A stretch of DNA of 64,000 nucleotides, from contig OX235271.1 of the NCBI GenBank assembly GCA_944472155.2, forward strand, positions 26,978,977 to 27,042,976, written 5' to 3'. Below, piece by piece: positions 23,076 to 34,621 of this stretch; position 1 is the stretch's first letter; each line of letters begins with the position of its first letter. The DNA comes from Trichobilharzia szidati. Its lineage: Eukaryota; Platyhelminthes; Trematoda; Strigeidida; Schistosomatidae. The translations under genes were made by a program, and so were the position numbers. The notes under the pieces are model-generated. The model was given only the letters and a program-made list of their open reading frames with translations, was not told the DNA's origin and made no database searches.

Positions 23076-23588
23076 ATACATTGGAGCAAAGGCAGCTTCT
23101 ACATGGCACTCAGTCGAAGTTTTGTCAATTTCTACCAAACGGATTCTAAAGCTCGTGAAATACTCAGCGCAATGAAAGCTGAAAGACATTTGATGAAACA
23201 TCCAGATGAACTTTACTTTCCAACGTTGGTGTACAATCCTTCACTTGGTGCCCCTGGAGCCTGTAAAGAATTCTACTTGTCCAGTAAATCAGATCCACGG
23301 GCTCAATATATAGGAAGATATGTGAGATGGGGTCATGAACGTTGTATCTCAGGGAAAAGCGCTCATGGTGTGTGTCTAATTGGATTATATCTTTCTCAGT
23401 TTATACCAACTCGAATGGAATTCTTCGCCAATAAATTTCGAGAAGAATTTCAACCGATCGCCTACGACTGTACAGAACATTATGTGATGCAGAAGATTTT
23501 GAGAGAGATGAGAACGAAACAACTGGATCCCGATTTCAATGTAACGTTTTATTCACAACTTTATTGCTCACAGTATCAACTAAGTTGA
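23076..23588 (+). CDS. Beta-1,6-N-acetylglucosaminyltransferase (GT14), exon 2
   Basis: This exon encodes the last 170 residues and the stop. It opens with IHWSKGSFYMALSRSFVNFY, the family's HW..GSAYFALSR block, and continues with HPDELYFPTLVYNP (family SPDE..WATL), YVRWGHERC, SAHGVCLIGL and FFANKFREEFQPIAYDC (family FANKF...P..I.C). Joined to exon 1 the protein is 446 residues, normal for the family at about 400-440. No break is seen in either exon, so the gene is probably functional. The acceptor of fluke substrates cannot be read from sequence. Confidence 0.92.
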   Translation: MHWSKGSFYMALSRSFVNFYQTDSKAREILSAMKAERHLMKHPDELYFPTLVYNPSLGAPGACKEFYLSSKSDPRAQYIGRYVRWGHERCISGKSAHGVCLIGLYLSQFIPTRMEFFANKFREEFQPIAYDCTEHYVMQKILREMRTKQLDPDFNVTFYSQLYCSQYQLS

Positions 23589-23693
23589 AGATGATGCTGT
23601 TGACGTATTTGTATGGATGTACACACTGTTTGTCGCATAATATTTACATAAAATACATTAAGTTTTATCAACGCTGTTCTGTAAATAAAGTGT

Positions 23694-23699
23694 ATGCTT
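23694..23699 (+). terminator. Likely polyadenylation signal of the GT14 gene
   Basis: AATAAA lies about 105 bp after the stop codon, a usual distance for a short 3' untranslated region. Confidence 0.5.
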
Positions 23700-23924
23700 A
23701 CTTCCATATTGTCTCCACTATTGATGCATACTATAAGGCTTGAGGATTTCACCTCATTGCGATTCACATTCTTACCGTAAAAACACTTACAAATTCCCAG
23801 TTCGATCGCACTTGCCACTTGAGATAAGTGTATACGCTTCTTAACAGCTACCACATACAGTTTTTATTAAACAGACTGCACACTTGATATAATTAGTTGT
23901 ATTCAACATTGAAATAAGAACAAA

Positions 23925-24840
23925 TAAGTTCAGCGAAGAGTCTCTTTTCGGCGAATTCATTCACTTAGCTGTACAGTCGCAAATATATACAATTAATTTT
24001 GTGTGTGTGTGTACATTAGGTTTGTCAAAATCAAAATAACAGTTAGTGTGGGTTGTTGATTACATCATCAAAATAATTGAGAAATTAAAATGTGTGATTA
24101 ATAATCAAAGTTGTAACTAAGTGGGGTGAAGATTGGTAAGATGTGAGTAGGGTTACGTAATATACACATGTTTAGAAAGATTAGATATTAGTGAAGGAGT
24201 ATGGAGACAATTATCAAAATAAACTAGATAATACGTGAAAAGATTGAATGGGTTAGTTACTAAAATTATTATACGAAAATTGCAAAAAAAATTGATAACA
24301 AAATGCTGATGACAGATAAACTTGAAATTAAACCCAAGGTAGTAGGAGGGGGTGGAGAAGTTTCTTCTGTGTGCATAAATCAGGCTTTTCTATCCAAATC
24401 GCTAAGGCTTCGGCAATACAAAGTATACGGAAGCTTGTCGATTTTGGAAGGCTTCTTTTGACTTTATAGATAACTTTGAATGACTTCTCCTTGCAAATCG
24501 AATGACCAGTGTTGAGTATGTGCTCAATAATGGCACTCCTTATTGTTCCGTTGTTACCTTTCCGTAGCCAGGCGGGATAGTGTTCTTGAACTTTTTTAGA
24601 TAAAACTCGCATCGAACGACCTATATACCTCGCTCCGCAAGAGCAGGTGAATTGGTAGATACACATGGAAGTGGTCAAATGGGATAGTTTATCTTTAGAG
24701 TAGTTGAAGAACAATGGCCGGGAGGAAAATGTCAGTCGTAGTGTGGCAGCGAAGAATGTCCTTCTGAGAGCAGTAGATATCCTCTTCTTCAAGGTGTCAA
24801 CCAGAAGGTCACATTTGAATGGTACATAATTAGTTTTATT
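23925..24840 (-). mobile_element. Penelope-like element, GIY-YIG end and tail
   Basis: The minus strand encodes LSHLTTSMCIYQFTCSCGAR, YIGRSMRVL, EHYPAWLRKG, IIEHILNTGHSI, FKVIYKVKRSLPK, AEALAIWIEKPDLCTQKK and LLLPW with a stop. This is the Cys-preceded GIY-YIG endonuclease of PLEs. The reverse transcriptase is missing (5' truncation). The tail reaches about 23925 and contains, on the complement, GCCGAAAAGAGACTCTTCGC, the family's terminal palindrome. The open frame (24328-24792) is unbroken over 154 codons, suggesting recent insertion. Confidence 0.85.
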
Positions 24841-25234
24841 TAACTTTCCCAGTGATTTGGAGCATACTCAGCTTGTTAGGCTAGATATGTATGTCATGCA
24901 TTCTGCTGTCCATTTCTAGCGAAAGCCTTAGGTAATCTTACTTACTAAAGTGCATGTGTATATCAACCTTCTATAAAGATATAAGTTTCACAAGTGATAA
25001 TATGCTACCGTAGTAACCTCTGTGACAGTGAAACTGGAATCACGGAAAACTGAATAGGTGTTCACCCTCTCTCAGCTATGCAGTAGTCTTTGTAGTATAA
25101 TTATCAGCTCGTAATATAATTTACACTGATACGGTGATTATGAATAGCTTTCTTAGATGGATGACCGTGTAGCTATCGACACTTTATCAACCTTTTCTCT
25201 TATGATACAAATGTCAACATAATTTTCAAAAGAA
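24841..25234. other. No gene recognised
   Basis: AT-rich spacer between two PLE tails; nothing is supported. Confidence 0.4.
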
Positions 25235-25880
25235 TGGACACGGAACAAAGAGTACTCTTTTCGATAAATTCATCATCAGGCTCTACAATTATATATATAT
25301 TATAATGAATGAATGAATTAGTCTTATGAACGACACTAATGTTTAAATAACATCAAATCAATAATATTGATAGATTACACCTGAACAGCATCAACATAAA
25401 ATAGGCTGAATGTCAGAAGAATTAGGAACGGTAATGGTACAAATTCATGAGTTTATAGTCTCTACTGAGGGCCAGGGCATTAGTAGGGGCTGGACTTGTT
25501 TCTTTTGAACACAGAGCACTGGTTGTTTGAGGCGAATTGCATTAGCCTCTGGTGTTTGGAGCATGCGGTGCTTCGACGATTTTGGTAGTTTGTTAGGCAC
25601 CCGGTATATTATGGGGAAAGATTCTTCCACGCTGGCTTTGTGACCGGTTTGCACCAGATGGTCTAATATCGAGCTGTTAACAGTTTTAACTACACCTTTA
25701 CTTAGCCACGGTGGGATATGTTCTCGAGCACGAAAAATCAAGTCCCTGGAGCAACGGCCAATATAACTCGCTCCACAAGCGCAGTTGAACTGATAAATAC
25801 AATTTGAAGTGGCTAGTCTAGGTACTTCATCTTTCAGTCGAGGTAGCACCATCGGTCGACATGTCAACATAATTATCAAT
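25235..25880 (-). mobile_element. Penelope-like element, GIY-YIG end and tail
   Basis: The minus strand encodes LKDEVPRLATSNCIYQFNC, ACGASYIGRCSRDL, EHIPPWLSKG, ILDHLVQTGHKA, FPIIYRVPNKLPKSSKHRM, TPEANAIRL, VLCVQKK and LLMPW. It is open from 25445 to 25879. The tail ends near 25245 with, on the complement, CTGATGATGAATTTATCGAA then AAGAGTACTCTTT. The element is truncated before the reverse transcriptase. Confidence 0.85.
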
Positions 25881-26604
25881 CAGAACTACAGGCATTTAGT
25901 GTCAGTGTATTGATTTTTGACTTATGCTTCTGTCGCACGTCCTCATTATGTAAGTTCAAAGCAGTCTCCATGTATCAAATTGCAATTCGATAGCATAGTC
26001 GTTGCTTTTGATCGACACTACTAAACATCAGGTGTTGTAATGAATGAAGTAGGAATTTTGTCACTCATATATGTACTTACTGAACTAAGGAAACTTAGAA
26101 GAATCGAAATACGCGTATCACAATAACATGACATTAGATAAAATTCTTAAACAGTTACCTAATCCTCTGATCGTTTCTTCCAAGAAACTAAAGCATTCTG
26201 GCCTGATTAACACAAAGGATTAATCGATACGATGTTCTGTAGGGGTGACCGAACTTACTCCAGTGACTCACAGTCTGAAAATGTTCCGAAAATAGGGAAA
26301 ACACAGTGATGGGGTTTCAGGTGGAATATAGAGTTCCAGCGGTACATACTCTAGATACGTAAAAAGGTTAACAGAAAACCTTTAAAAAAGCTAAACGTAA
26401 CGTCTAATATGATCACAAAATTCCTCCAGGCCTGTAGTCCGAAATCAACTAACTCAGGAAATTCAAAGCATATCTGACCGCCTCCGTTCTACGTACACAA
26501 GTATATTGAAACGAAAGCGTAGCACGTTTCATTTGTGATAGCGCATATATCCTCACACACAGTTTCTGTGAGTAAATACGCAGTATTTTTAATGCCACAT
26601 TTAG
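25881..26604. other. No gene recognised
   Basis: Unassigned DNA between a PLE and an RTE copy. Confidence 0.4.
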
Positions 26605-27465
26605 ATTGTTATTATTATTTCCTTTAATTCCTAGAGGAACATAGGGCTTCAGCCGTGCGTCCCCATTGCGTTCGGTTCTCTACTAGAGTCTTCACCTGGC
26701 TCCAAGTCTGCCCACACGTTTTCATCTCCTCTTCACATCACCTCCTCCAAGTCACCCTCACCCTTGCACTGACGACCAACTCGCCGCTTCCCTTTCGGGT
26801 TCCACTCGAGCAATGGCTTGTCTAGTGACGTCACTTGATGGATTGTTTCCTCAGAGTATGGCCAGCCAATCCATCTCCATTTCTTCCTGCCTATTTGTTT
26901 CACAATCTGTTCCTGCTGTGTTGGTTCGCTCATTGCCAGAGATCTGTGTTGCTGATCTTTTCTGGCTGGCAATCTGATCTTGAGTGGTATTGAGCGAAGA
27001 CAACTGTTAATGAAGGTTTGTAGTTTGTTTGAGATGCTGTTTATGACGCGCTGGCCAAGTCTCTGATCCGTATAGTGAGCAGCACTGACTTCACATTGGA
27101 GTTGAAAATCCGGATCTTATCTTCGTTTTGATGCTGAGTGCTGTTGACCTCCACACAGACTTGAGAGTAGTGAAAGCTTGTCTTGCTTTTCCGATTCTTG
27201 CTTTGATATCCTCGTCAGTTCCGTCCGTTTGTAGTCGAAACGATGCTTCCCAGGTAGGTGATAGAGGAGGTTGTTTCTTTCAGGTTCCTCCCATTTATTC
27301 TGATTGTTGTCTGTTGTTGTTGCTGATTGTGGTGTTGTTCAGGAATCTTCATCACCTCTGTTTTCTCTATGTTCACCTGAATGAAATCCTATCTTTGATG
27401 CTTCTTCTGCCAACTTGTTGCTTTTCGCTTGCATATCTTCCAGTTTGTGGGAAATCAGACATATA
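26605..27465 (-). mobile_element. RTE LINE, C-terminal part and 3' tail
   Basis: On the minus strand it starts after the RT catalytic motif (KLEDMQAKSNKLAEEA), runs through the variable Gln/Thr-rich spacer and the KWEEPERNN block, and ends in the C-terminal GRNGDGLAGHTL region and the family tail GAAGCCCTATGTTCCTCTAGG, followed by AAATAATAATAA. Many stops make it a relic. It is 5'-truncated. Confidence 0.8.
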
Positions 27466-27489
27466 TATAATTAATTTGAAAATTCCCAT

Positions 27490-28240
27490 TCAGTCATAGA
27501 AAAGAAAAGGCGTTCAGCAAAGAGTTACTCTTTTCGGCGATATCATTCTCAAGCTGTACAAACCGCAAATTTATAGTAATTTTTCTTGGCAACAAAAGGA
27601 ATATTTCCAAAGATGCAATTGGTAATTTTTTTTGACAACAAATTACGTAATTTAGAAGGCGTTAATCGGTTAGAAACTAAAATAAAGTTACAAAAGTAGG
27701 TTGGGTGACGTAATCTAATTGCTAGGGTTCAATGAAAAAAATGAATGAGAGTCAAGTTAATAATCTGAGAAGAATTCACTTGAAAATGGGTGAGAGTTAA
27801 GTTGATAAGCTGAGTAGAATTCACTTAAAAAAAACAAACGAAAATGGAGTTAGCAACAGTCGTCATGAGGGTAGAGATTTAATAGAGGGTGGGGGTAGAA
27901 AATAATGCAATTAAGAAACAGACAAACAAAGAAGAAAGAGGTAAGACAAAATTACGTATTTGATGTTGAGATAGATCAGGACCATTGTAGATTTAGTGAC
28001 TGAATAAACTTCTTTTGTATGCAGAGTTCAGGATTCAATATGTGAATTGCCATTGCTTCTGCAGTTTGAAGAAGTTTAATTCGTACTCTTTTGGCAAGGT
28101 TCCCACGTATTGTGTAGATAACTGAGAAGTTGCTTTGTGGGTTTGCTTGGTGTCCGGATTCGATTAAGTGTTCTAGGATAGAGCTGTGGTGGGGGGATCT
28201 TCTTTCTCCTTTGTAAAACCATGAAGGTATATATAATTAT
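27490..28240 (-). mobile_element. Penelope-like element, GIY-YIG C-terminal part and tail
   Basis: On the minus strand: WFYKGERRSPHHSSILEHLI, SGHQANPQSNFSVIYTIRGN, AEAMAIHILNPELCIQKKFI and LQWS with a stop near 27980. This is the end of the PLE endonuclease domain. The tail extends to about 27505 with the complement GCCGAAAAGAGTAACTCTTT. Confidence 0.75.
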
Positions 28241-28559
28241 CTATAAGTGGAGGCGAAACACTGAACAGAACAAGAAAGACACTGTCTGGAGGTTTTCATT
28301 TCAAGTGTGTATAATGATTCGAATCACCGAATGCAAACAGATCACTTCATAAATTCACTATAGATTTCGTCACACGCAAAAATCAGTTGCATAGAGACAG
28401 AATCATATAAAACTAGGAGTCACTGGACACCTGCTTAGTCCTAGTTTGAAACTCGTCATCAGTGCGAACCCATGACCCTATGAGAGATAGAACCTAGAAT
28501 CTTCACCGTGTCTAGATTTCCAGTGCTCCTGTCTGGTTTTAATTCGTGACAAAATTTCA

Positions 28560-29450
28560 TAATAATAATAATTTGCTTTATTCCAAAACAGTACATGTGA
28601 TACAGAATGGAATTCTCAGCATTTTTACTACAGTATTGCATCCAGTTAGTACAATATCAATAAAAATAGAATTCTACATAGATTAAGGAAAACTCAGTTC
28701 ATTATGACAACAACATATTGGCATGTCAGTAGCAAAGCCAAAGCTGAACAGTGTTTGAAGGTGTTAGAAAAGTGGGAGCTGTCTTATTTACTGGCGTAAG
28801 GGAGAGAAAGAAACAAAGCAGCACATGACGGAAAAAAAGAGGGAGAAAAGGAAAAGAAAGAAAGAAAATGTTGTACCTATAAATGATACGAGTTGGAAAG
28901 ACGAGGTCCAATTGTTCTACTGACTATTTAATGAATTATAGGTGTCACGCCTAATGCTTTCTTTATCACACAGAACACGAGCTAAGTAGGGTATGGTTGA
29001 GTTTTTGTACTTGCTAGTGCGAGCATATAGTTTTCTATGTTGGCTTCTGGTTTTGCCTGATGAGATGCAAGGGGAGAGTTGTGAGTGAAGACGGTGGTGT
29101 GAGTTAGATAAAATGGATTTGGCCCATTTTTCACATGAGTCCAAGTGCCTGTCAACCAGAATATTAACAAGCTGGTTAAGTGGCACGTTGCTTACCCTGC
29201 TGACAACATTTAACATCCTGCGTAATATGTTATAGTCTTTCTTCAGTAACCCGGGAGGAACTAAGGGGGAACAATAGAGAATAATAGGCAGGATGCGAGA
29301 ATTAACGAATTGTAGGAGTAAGGGCTGGGTTATACCAGGATGTTTTAACTTCTTAATGTAGAAGGTAAGACGGAATATTTTCTTAGAAATTGTTAAGATA
29401 TGAGACGACCAGGAGAGATCAGCAGATAGAATGACACCGAGGTATTTATA
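28560..29450 (-). mobile_element. CR1-like LINE, C-terminal end and 3' tail
   Basis: On the minus strand: MLNVVSRVSNVPLNQLVNIL, DRHLDSCEKWAKSIL, SPCISSGKTRSQHRKLYART and STIPYLARVLCD, then a 3' untranslated part ending TTTGGAATAAAGCAAATTAT at 28562. The sequence matches the end of the longer copy at 35885-38260 (PCISSGRTRSNFRKLYARTS). It is 5'-truncated near 29450. Confidence 0.75.
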
Positions 29451-30044
29451 CTGGAATTAATCCAAATTTCTACGAAATCCATAATCTCCATTTCACATTT
29501 ATTTACCTAAAGAGTGAATACATTTCACATTAAAATACAGAAGACAACAGACATAAGGCTGATTGTATTTATTTTTAAGAATTTTTTAATTAAAGATCAT
29601 ATAATGAATGGTATAGAGTGAATACTACTACTTACAGTAATCAGCAACATACACAGTGTGTACAGTGTAATTTCAAGATCTTTGTGTGTAATTGACACTG
29701 TCAAACAGATAATACATTTGGACAGGGTTATTAGAAGACGAAGTCTATCTGGAAAGTGTGACATTTTTTAGAAATACATTTTGAACAGTATGATCACAAA
29801 TTTACTTGTCAATTCAGTTTTTTATAAAAAATTAAAGGTCAATCGAAGTAATAATTATGAGAAGGAATCTAAGAATATGACGGATAACCAGTAACACTAC
29901 TTTTGTTAATAGAATCACATAAGTATTAACAATGTAAATTGAAGATGATATTAATTTGTTTTTGTACACACAAGGGGGGGGGAATTAATTGTATAGACAG
30001 CTCTCTCCTCAGTGTATTTCGGCAAACGCTCCCGACGGATTTCA
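29451..30044. other. Unassigned, with a decayed beta-block copy
   Basis: Positions 29740-29840 resemble block beta of 16300-16445. A G10 run lies near 29972. No gene is seen. Confidence 0.4.
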
Positions 30045-30115
30045 TAGACATTATTGAAATTTGTAAAAAATTATATTTGCAGAATCTCAGCGAGACTGAA
30101 ATGAGTAATTCCAAC

Positions 30116-30149
30116 GTTTCGTTCGGCAATCTGGACCGAACTTCTTCAG
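30116..30149 (-). ncRNA. Hammerhead-like motif, left arm
   Basis: This is the exact complement of the motif at 31018-31051: CTGAAGA, an extra A, a 6-bp stem GTTCGG/CCGAAC, then GAAAC. Confidence 0.45.
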
Positions 30150-31017
30150 GGAAATTAATCAAAATTAACATAACAGAGGTTTATATATAAAAGGAACATC
30201 ACTTGTTTTTAAAAACTTTGTCCAATCATGAGGCATTCAACAAGTATCAACAAGTATAATAAACAAAATTGTATGGGCTGTGATCAAAATTTGACCTCGG
30301 ACTTACAAATATTGGTCTACTTTTGTTAAACGCTTTAAACAGAGTATGTGTGTGTGTGTGTGTAAACAGTTGTAAAACATTTCTTAACGTTTCCATAAGA
30401 AGATATGGACAGTCGAGAATTTTGACCAAGTATTAATAATTAGTGATACATATCCATTTTTATTTATTAATCATGATTTCTTATGCATCAGCTAACATCA
30501 CGTCTTCATGTCTATTCAAACTGTTAGTATCTAGAATTTTATGATCAGACGTATTTTCAAAATTATGGTGTTTAGGATTAGAGTTTAGTAGAAGCACCCT
30601 GTCGGACTTATTGCTTTGCCTTCTTTCTGAATATTGAGCTGCTTTATTCGACCTACTGGAGTTGTCAGGTGACTGGACAGCTACGGAAATCCTTATTAAT
30701 AAATAAAAAATGGATATGTATCACTAATTAATAATACTTGGTCAAAATTCCCGATTGTCTATGTCTTCTTATGGAGACGTTAACAAATGTTTTACAACTG
30801 TTTACCCACACACACATACATACTCTGTTTAAAGCGTTTAACAAAAGTAGACCAATATTTGTAAGTCCGAGGTCAAATTTTGATCACAGCCCATACAATT
30901 TTGTTTATTATACTTGTTGATACTTGTTGAATGCCTCATGATTGGACAAAGTTTTTAAAAACAAGTGATGTTCCTTTTATATATAAACCTCTGTTATGTT
31001 AATTTTGATTAATTTCC

Positions 31018-31051
31018 CTGAAGAAGTTCGGTCCAGATTGCCGAACGAAAC
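31018..31051 (+). ncRNA. Hammerhead-like motif, right arm
   Basis: CTGAAGA (fits CUGANGA), one extra A, stem GTTCGG/CCGAAC with a 9-base loop, then GAAAC and GTT. This matches the hammerhead core except for the extra A before stem II. PLEs in many animals are known to carry hammerhead motifs. Whether it cleaves cannot be told from sequence. Confidence 0.45.
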
Positions 31052-31373
31052 GTTGGAATTACTCATTTCAGTCTCGCTGAGATTTTACAAATATAATTTC
31101 TTATAAATGTCTACTTCTCACTCGACACCCAAATATTTTAGAACTATTCTATCAAATCTTGACAACAGTTTATTTGAATTCTTGAAATCTGTTTTAGTAT
31201 CAGCCTTGTGAATTACATTAACAGCTTGTTTTGCTACAGATGAAGTCAGTAGTCGACTAAATGCATTTGCTGAGGTTTCACAGTCCAGCTATTTTTCAAG
31301 CCATTTAGGTACATGTTGTCGCGTCTTCAAGTGTAAAGCGCAATCACTCCCCCGTTTATATGTGTTCACACAG

Positions 31374-31672
31374 TTAAATTGGTGTGTCATTATTGTTTCC
31401 TAGGGTGTCACGAGGAACACAGGGCTTCATCAGAACACTTTGCTGATAAGCTCTCATCTCCTCTTCTCTTGATCACTTCCATGTCGCCGGTGGACTCGTC
31501 TTTTCCCACTCGGATTCCGCTCGTAATTTTGCCTGTCACGCGATATCATTCGACGATCTTCTTAGCGTATATCCAATACATTTCCATTTTCTTCAGTATG
31601 TTTTTCATTGGTTCATTCTCGGAGTTTCTTGGTTTACAAGATGGGATGTAAAATAATCACATTATTTTGCTT
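31374..31672 (-). mobile_element. Old RTE 3' end, inverted copy of block gamma
   Basis: An inverted match to 16446-16800, from CACAGTTAAATTGGTGTG through AACACAGGGCTTCA to AAAATAATCACATTATTTTG. Here it joins block alpha directly. Confidence 0.65.
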
Positions 31673-31677
31673 ATTTT

Positions 31678-31923
31678 AATAATAATAATAATTAATTTAT
31701 ATTTCGTATAAACGGGTGAGTTTACAAGAAATGCATGCCATATTTACAGGCACGATCAGTTATGTTATAAGTTACAATCCTCAAGGATCATAAATTAATA
31801 CTTTTTCAAAAGTTTAAATTGTTCGATTGTTGTACAAGCAATCAGAACAGGTTCTTATAAATGCTAAATTGTAAACTGTTTACTAAGGTCACCATCGAAG
31901 TTGAGTGACAACCCAAACTTCGT
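31678..31923 (-). repeat. LINE 3' tail, second copy of block alpha
   Basis: A direct repeat of 15968-16215 (AATAATAATAATTAATTTATATTTCG onward in short matching words), with some base changes. The unit seems to continue past 31923, since the matching copy is interrupted at 16216. Confidence 0.65.
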
Positions 31924-32504
31924 TCTGTTTCCTGCTGATAGTTATGGTCAACCAGTGAACAGAGTATATCTGGGTGAGTGCCATGCCACCACGTGATTGA
32001 ACGCTATTTCAGGAAGAGAAGAAAATTCTGCGCTGCTACAAAATGGTATAAAATGCAATTATGAATGATACATTATTGGAAGTATATTTACAAGATAAAT
32101 GCAAGAAGAAGAAGCTATTTAGTACTTGAAATGACAGTATACATTTGCAATGTTTAAAGCTAACCATATTGGCTTAATCATGGAAACTATGATGTTTTCG
32201 ATGAAGATATAGCTTCGCTCTAACATTGGTGTTGTCGTGTTTTTAATCAAAGCAAGAAGACTTTGGGCAAGCAAAAAAATGAACAAAGAGCAAGTTTTAG
32301 CTTTAATAATGGCTTAGGTAGTTTGGATGAAATAGAGTATAATAGTGCGTAAATAAAAAGACTATAGTTAGTTAGGTAAATTATATTTATGTGAGGAGTG
32401 AATTCAAAGATCTGGAAGATTAGGACCCATGGGACAAGCTGACCTGTAAGATGCCTCACGAATTTCTGTAGGGCCCAACGGGTAGCATCTTGACAAGAAC
32501 CTGA

Positions 32505-32700
32505 ACAGGCTTGTATTTTTCAAATAAATTAATTTGATAAGTAAATATGTGATCAGATTGTTTGAAATGTACTGCTGAAATGCATCACAATTTCTAGATA
32601 AATTTCGTTTCCTAACAACGTTGTCCAAATTTATTAAATGGACAAACTCTTTTAGATAAAAAACTATCAATCTAATACTTTTGGTTTCCAAAAAGGTGAA
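32505..32700 (-). repeat. Inverted copy of block beta
   Basis: An inverted match to 16297-16445. On the minus strand the frame is open across the block and beyond (LIVFYLKEFVHLINL, YPLGPTEIREASY), with no motif I recognise. Confidence 0.55.
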
Positions 32701-33261
32701 ATTTTATCTCTGATTGTGCTGATTGCGCAAACTCAATTTCATTTTGTCACTTTTTGAATCTTAAACAATTAAACTGACAGAAATGCAGCGTGTGGTAATC
32801 TATCGGAACTGACAATCTCATGAAATGTCATATACAGATGAGTTATTTTATAACTCATTTTGTACGACACTTTAAGAGATGACAGGATGTTGATTGTCGT
32901 ACAACATATGCTGTATAAGAATGCAATTCCCTATTCTGTAACTCCCAAAGTACTTGTACTCCTGAGACCAGAAACAAAATCAAGACATCAAACTGATCGT
33001 CTAAAATATGAGATGTATTTCGAGATCAGAAACATTGAGTGACATTTATCACTTAACTCAGCTAGGGATCGTGCATGAACGACCAAACGCAATGCAACAG
33101 TGTGCCAAATGGCGTAGATGATAGACCAAAACCATTAGATTTGTGACTCGACTTAAACAGTTAAGTTCAGCATTCATTGTTCAGTGAAGATTGCAGTGAA
33201 GCAATAATTTTGGGGAATTGCCTATCTCTGCAGTGCCATGTAAATCAATCAGAAGAAAGAT
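32701..33261. other. No gene recognised
   Basis: Nothing is supported in this stretch. Confidence 0.4.
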
Positions 33262-34612
33262 GGCGTAAATAACGAAGGAAATTTTCCTTCCGACGATTCA
33301 TTTTCATAAGTTGTACAATCGTAATTATATTTAATAAAGTATTTAGAAGACCAATCAGATACTGGTAACATTTTTTCTCGAAAACGTGTTACGTAATAAA
33401 AGGTGTAGTCCAGAAGGGGTGACTAATTGGGAGTTAGAAAAGGGGCAGAAGTTGGGAAGATGTAATAAGTGTGAGAAAATGACTAATTAATATGATTGTG
33501 TAGAGTGGACAAGAACTAGTGGAAAGACGATTAAGTGTTTTGATAAAATTTGTATGAAAATGCAGTGTTACTTAATAATAAACAGTAATCTAGTGATAAT
33601 AAAACAAAGATGATATGAATAAAAGTCGCAATAAAATAATAATAATAGTAATAAACTTGCATAACAAAATGAAGCTAAATTATAGTAAAAGCCTTACTGT
33701 GGCCACAGTAGTGCAAATGAATGTATGTAGTGCTTTTGAATGCAGAGATCCGGTTTCAGATCCCGAATAGCCAACTATTCGGCTATGTATAGACGGCGTA
33801 TTCAAAGTCCTCTCGTGCGATATTGATGAACAGTGTGAAGCAGTTATGCGGAGGTACTGGATGTTCATAGTTGACAAGGTGTTCGAGGATAGAGCTGCCG
33901 GTATCCTCCTTTTCTCCTCTGGCTAGCCAGGCTGAACAGTGTTACACAATATGTTTGAGGGCTTGACGTTGCGTATTGCTGAAATACTTTGCTCCACGCG
34001 AACACGTAAACTGGTGAATACACACTGAGACAACCAAAAGCGGTACCTTATTCTTAACGTTTGAATGGATTAACTGTCTGCTGGAGAATTCGATGAGTAA
34101 GGTGGCTGCTTCAGATGTCTTCTTCAGACATTTATAAGGGCGGTTTCTTGGAATTTCCACTTCGATGTCATCTGCAAATTACAGGCTGCTGAAGAGCGTT
34201 TTCTTAGAAACAGTTGTAGTGTTTGGCGACGGAGGCTTTCCCTTCATGTTTGTTGATAAATCTCGGTGGGTACCCGTTCTCTAGTAGGTTTTCACCTAAT
34301 AAATTAAATTCTTTCTCTATCGTGTCGTCCGAACAGATTTTTCCAATCCTTGAACATAATGTAAGTACTAGATTTTGCTTTCGGATCAGTGACAGGCAGC
34401 TCTGGCAGTTGATAAACTGTCTCATCCATATTGGCTTGCGATATATGTATTGATCTTTGGATCGTGCAGTCTTGTCCTCTGGTAAGTAGCACATGCAGGA
34501 ATGAAAATGGCATGTCAGATTCATGTCCTAAGGTGAATTTTATTGATAGGTGTATCGTATTGAAGGTTCTGAGGACATAGTCTAAATCAAATTTTTCATC
34601 ACAAATCACAAA
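33262..34612 (-). mobile_element. Penelope-like element, RT end to tail
   Basis: On the minus strand: FDLDYVLRTFNTIHLSIKFT, then SFLHVLLTR (the block after the RT catalytic motif), a spacer (YQLPELPVT), then VSVCIHQFTCSRGAKYF from a damaged GIY-YIG domain, and a tail to 33262 carrying the complement GGAAGGAAAATTTCCTTCG. Frameshifts at about 34310 and 34165 show it is dead. The catalytic YxDD part is absent. Confidence 0.7.
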
Positions 34613-34621
34613 TATTTAATC

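Larger units (their letters stand above)
30045..31115. repeat. Large inverted repeat with hammerhead-like ends
   Basis: Two arms of about 420 bp (30045-30471 and 30694-31115) pair almost fully around a loop of about 222 bp. Both outer ends carry a stem-loop with a hammerhead-like core. The loop holds a minus-strand frame (SDRVLLLNSNPKHHNFENTS to EDVMLADA and a stop) of unknown class. A TG/CA repeat inside the arms differs in length (30344-30363 against about 30806-30825), so the arms have diverged. The layout parallels the PLE fold-back at 2.6-3.7 kb, so a PLE-derived element is the best guess. Confidence 0.75.
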
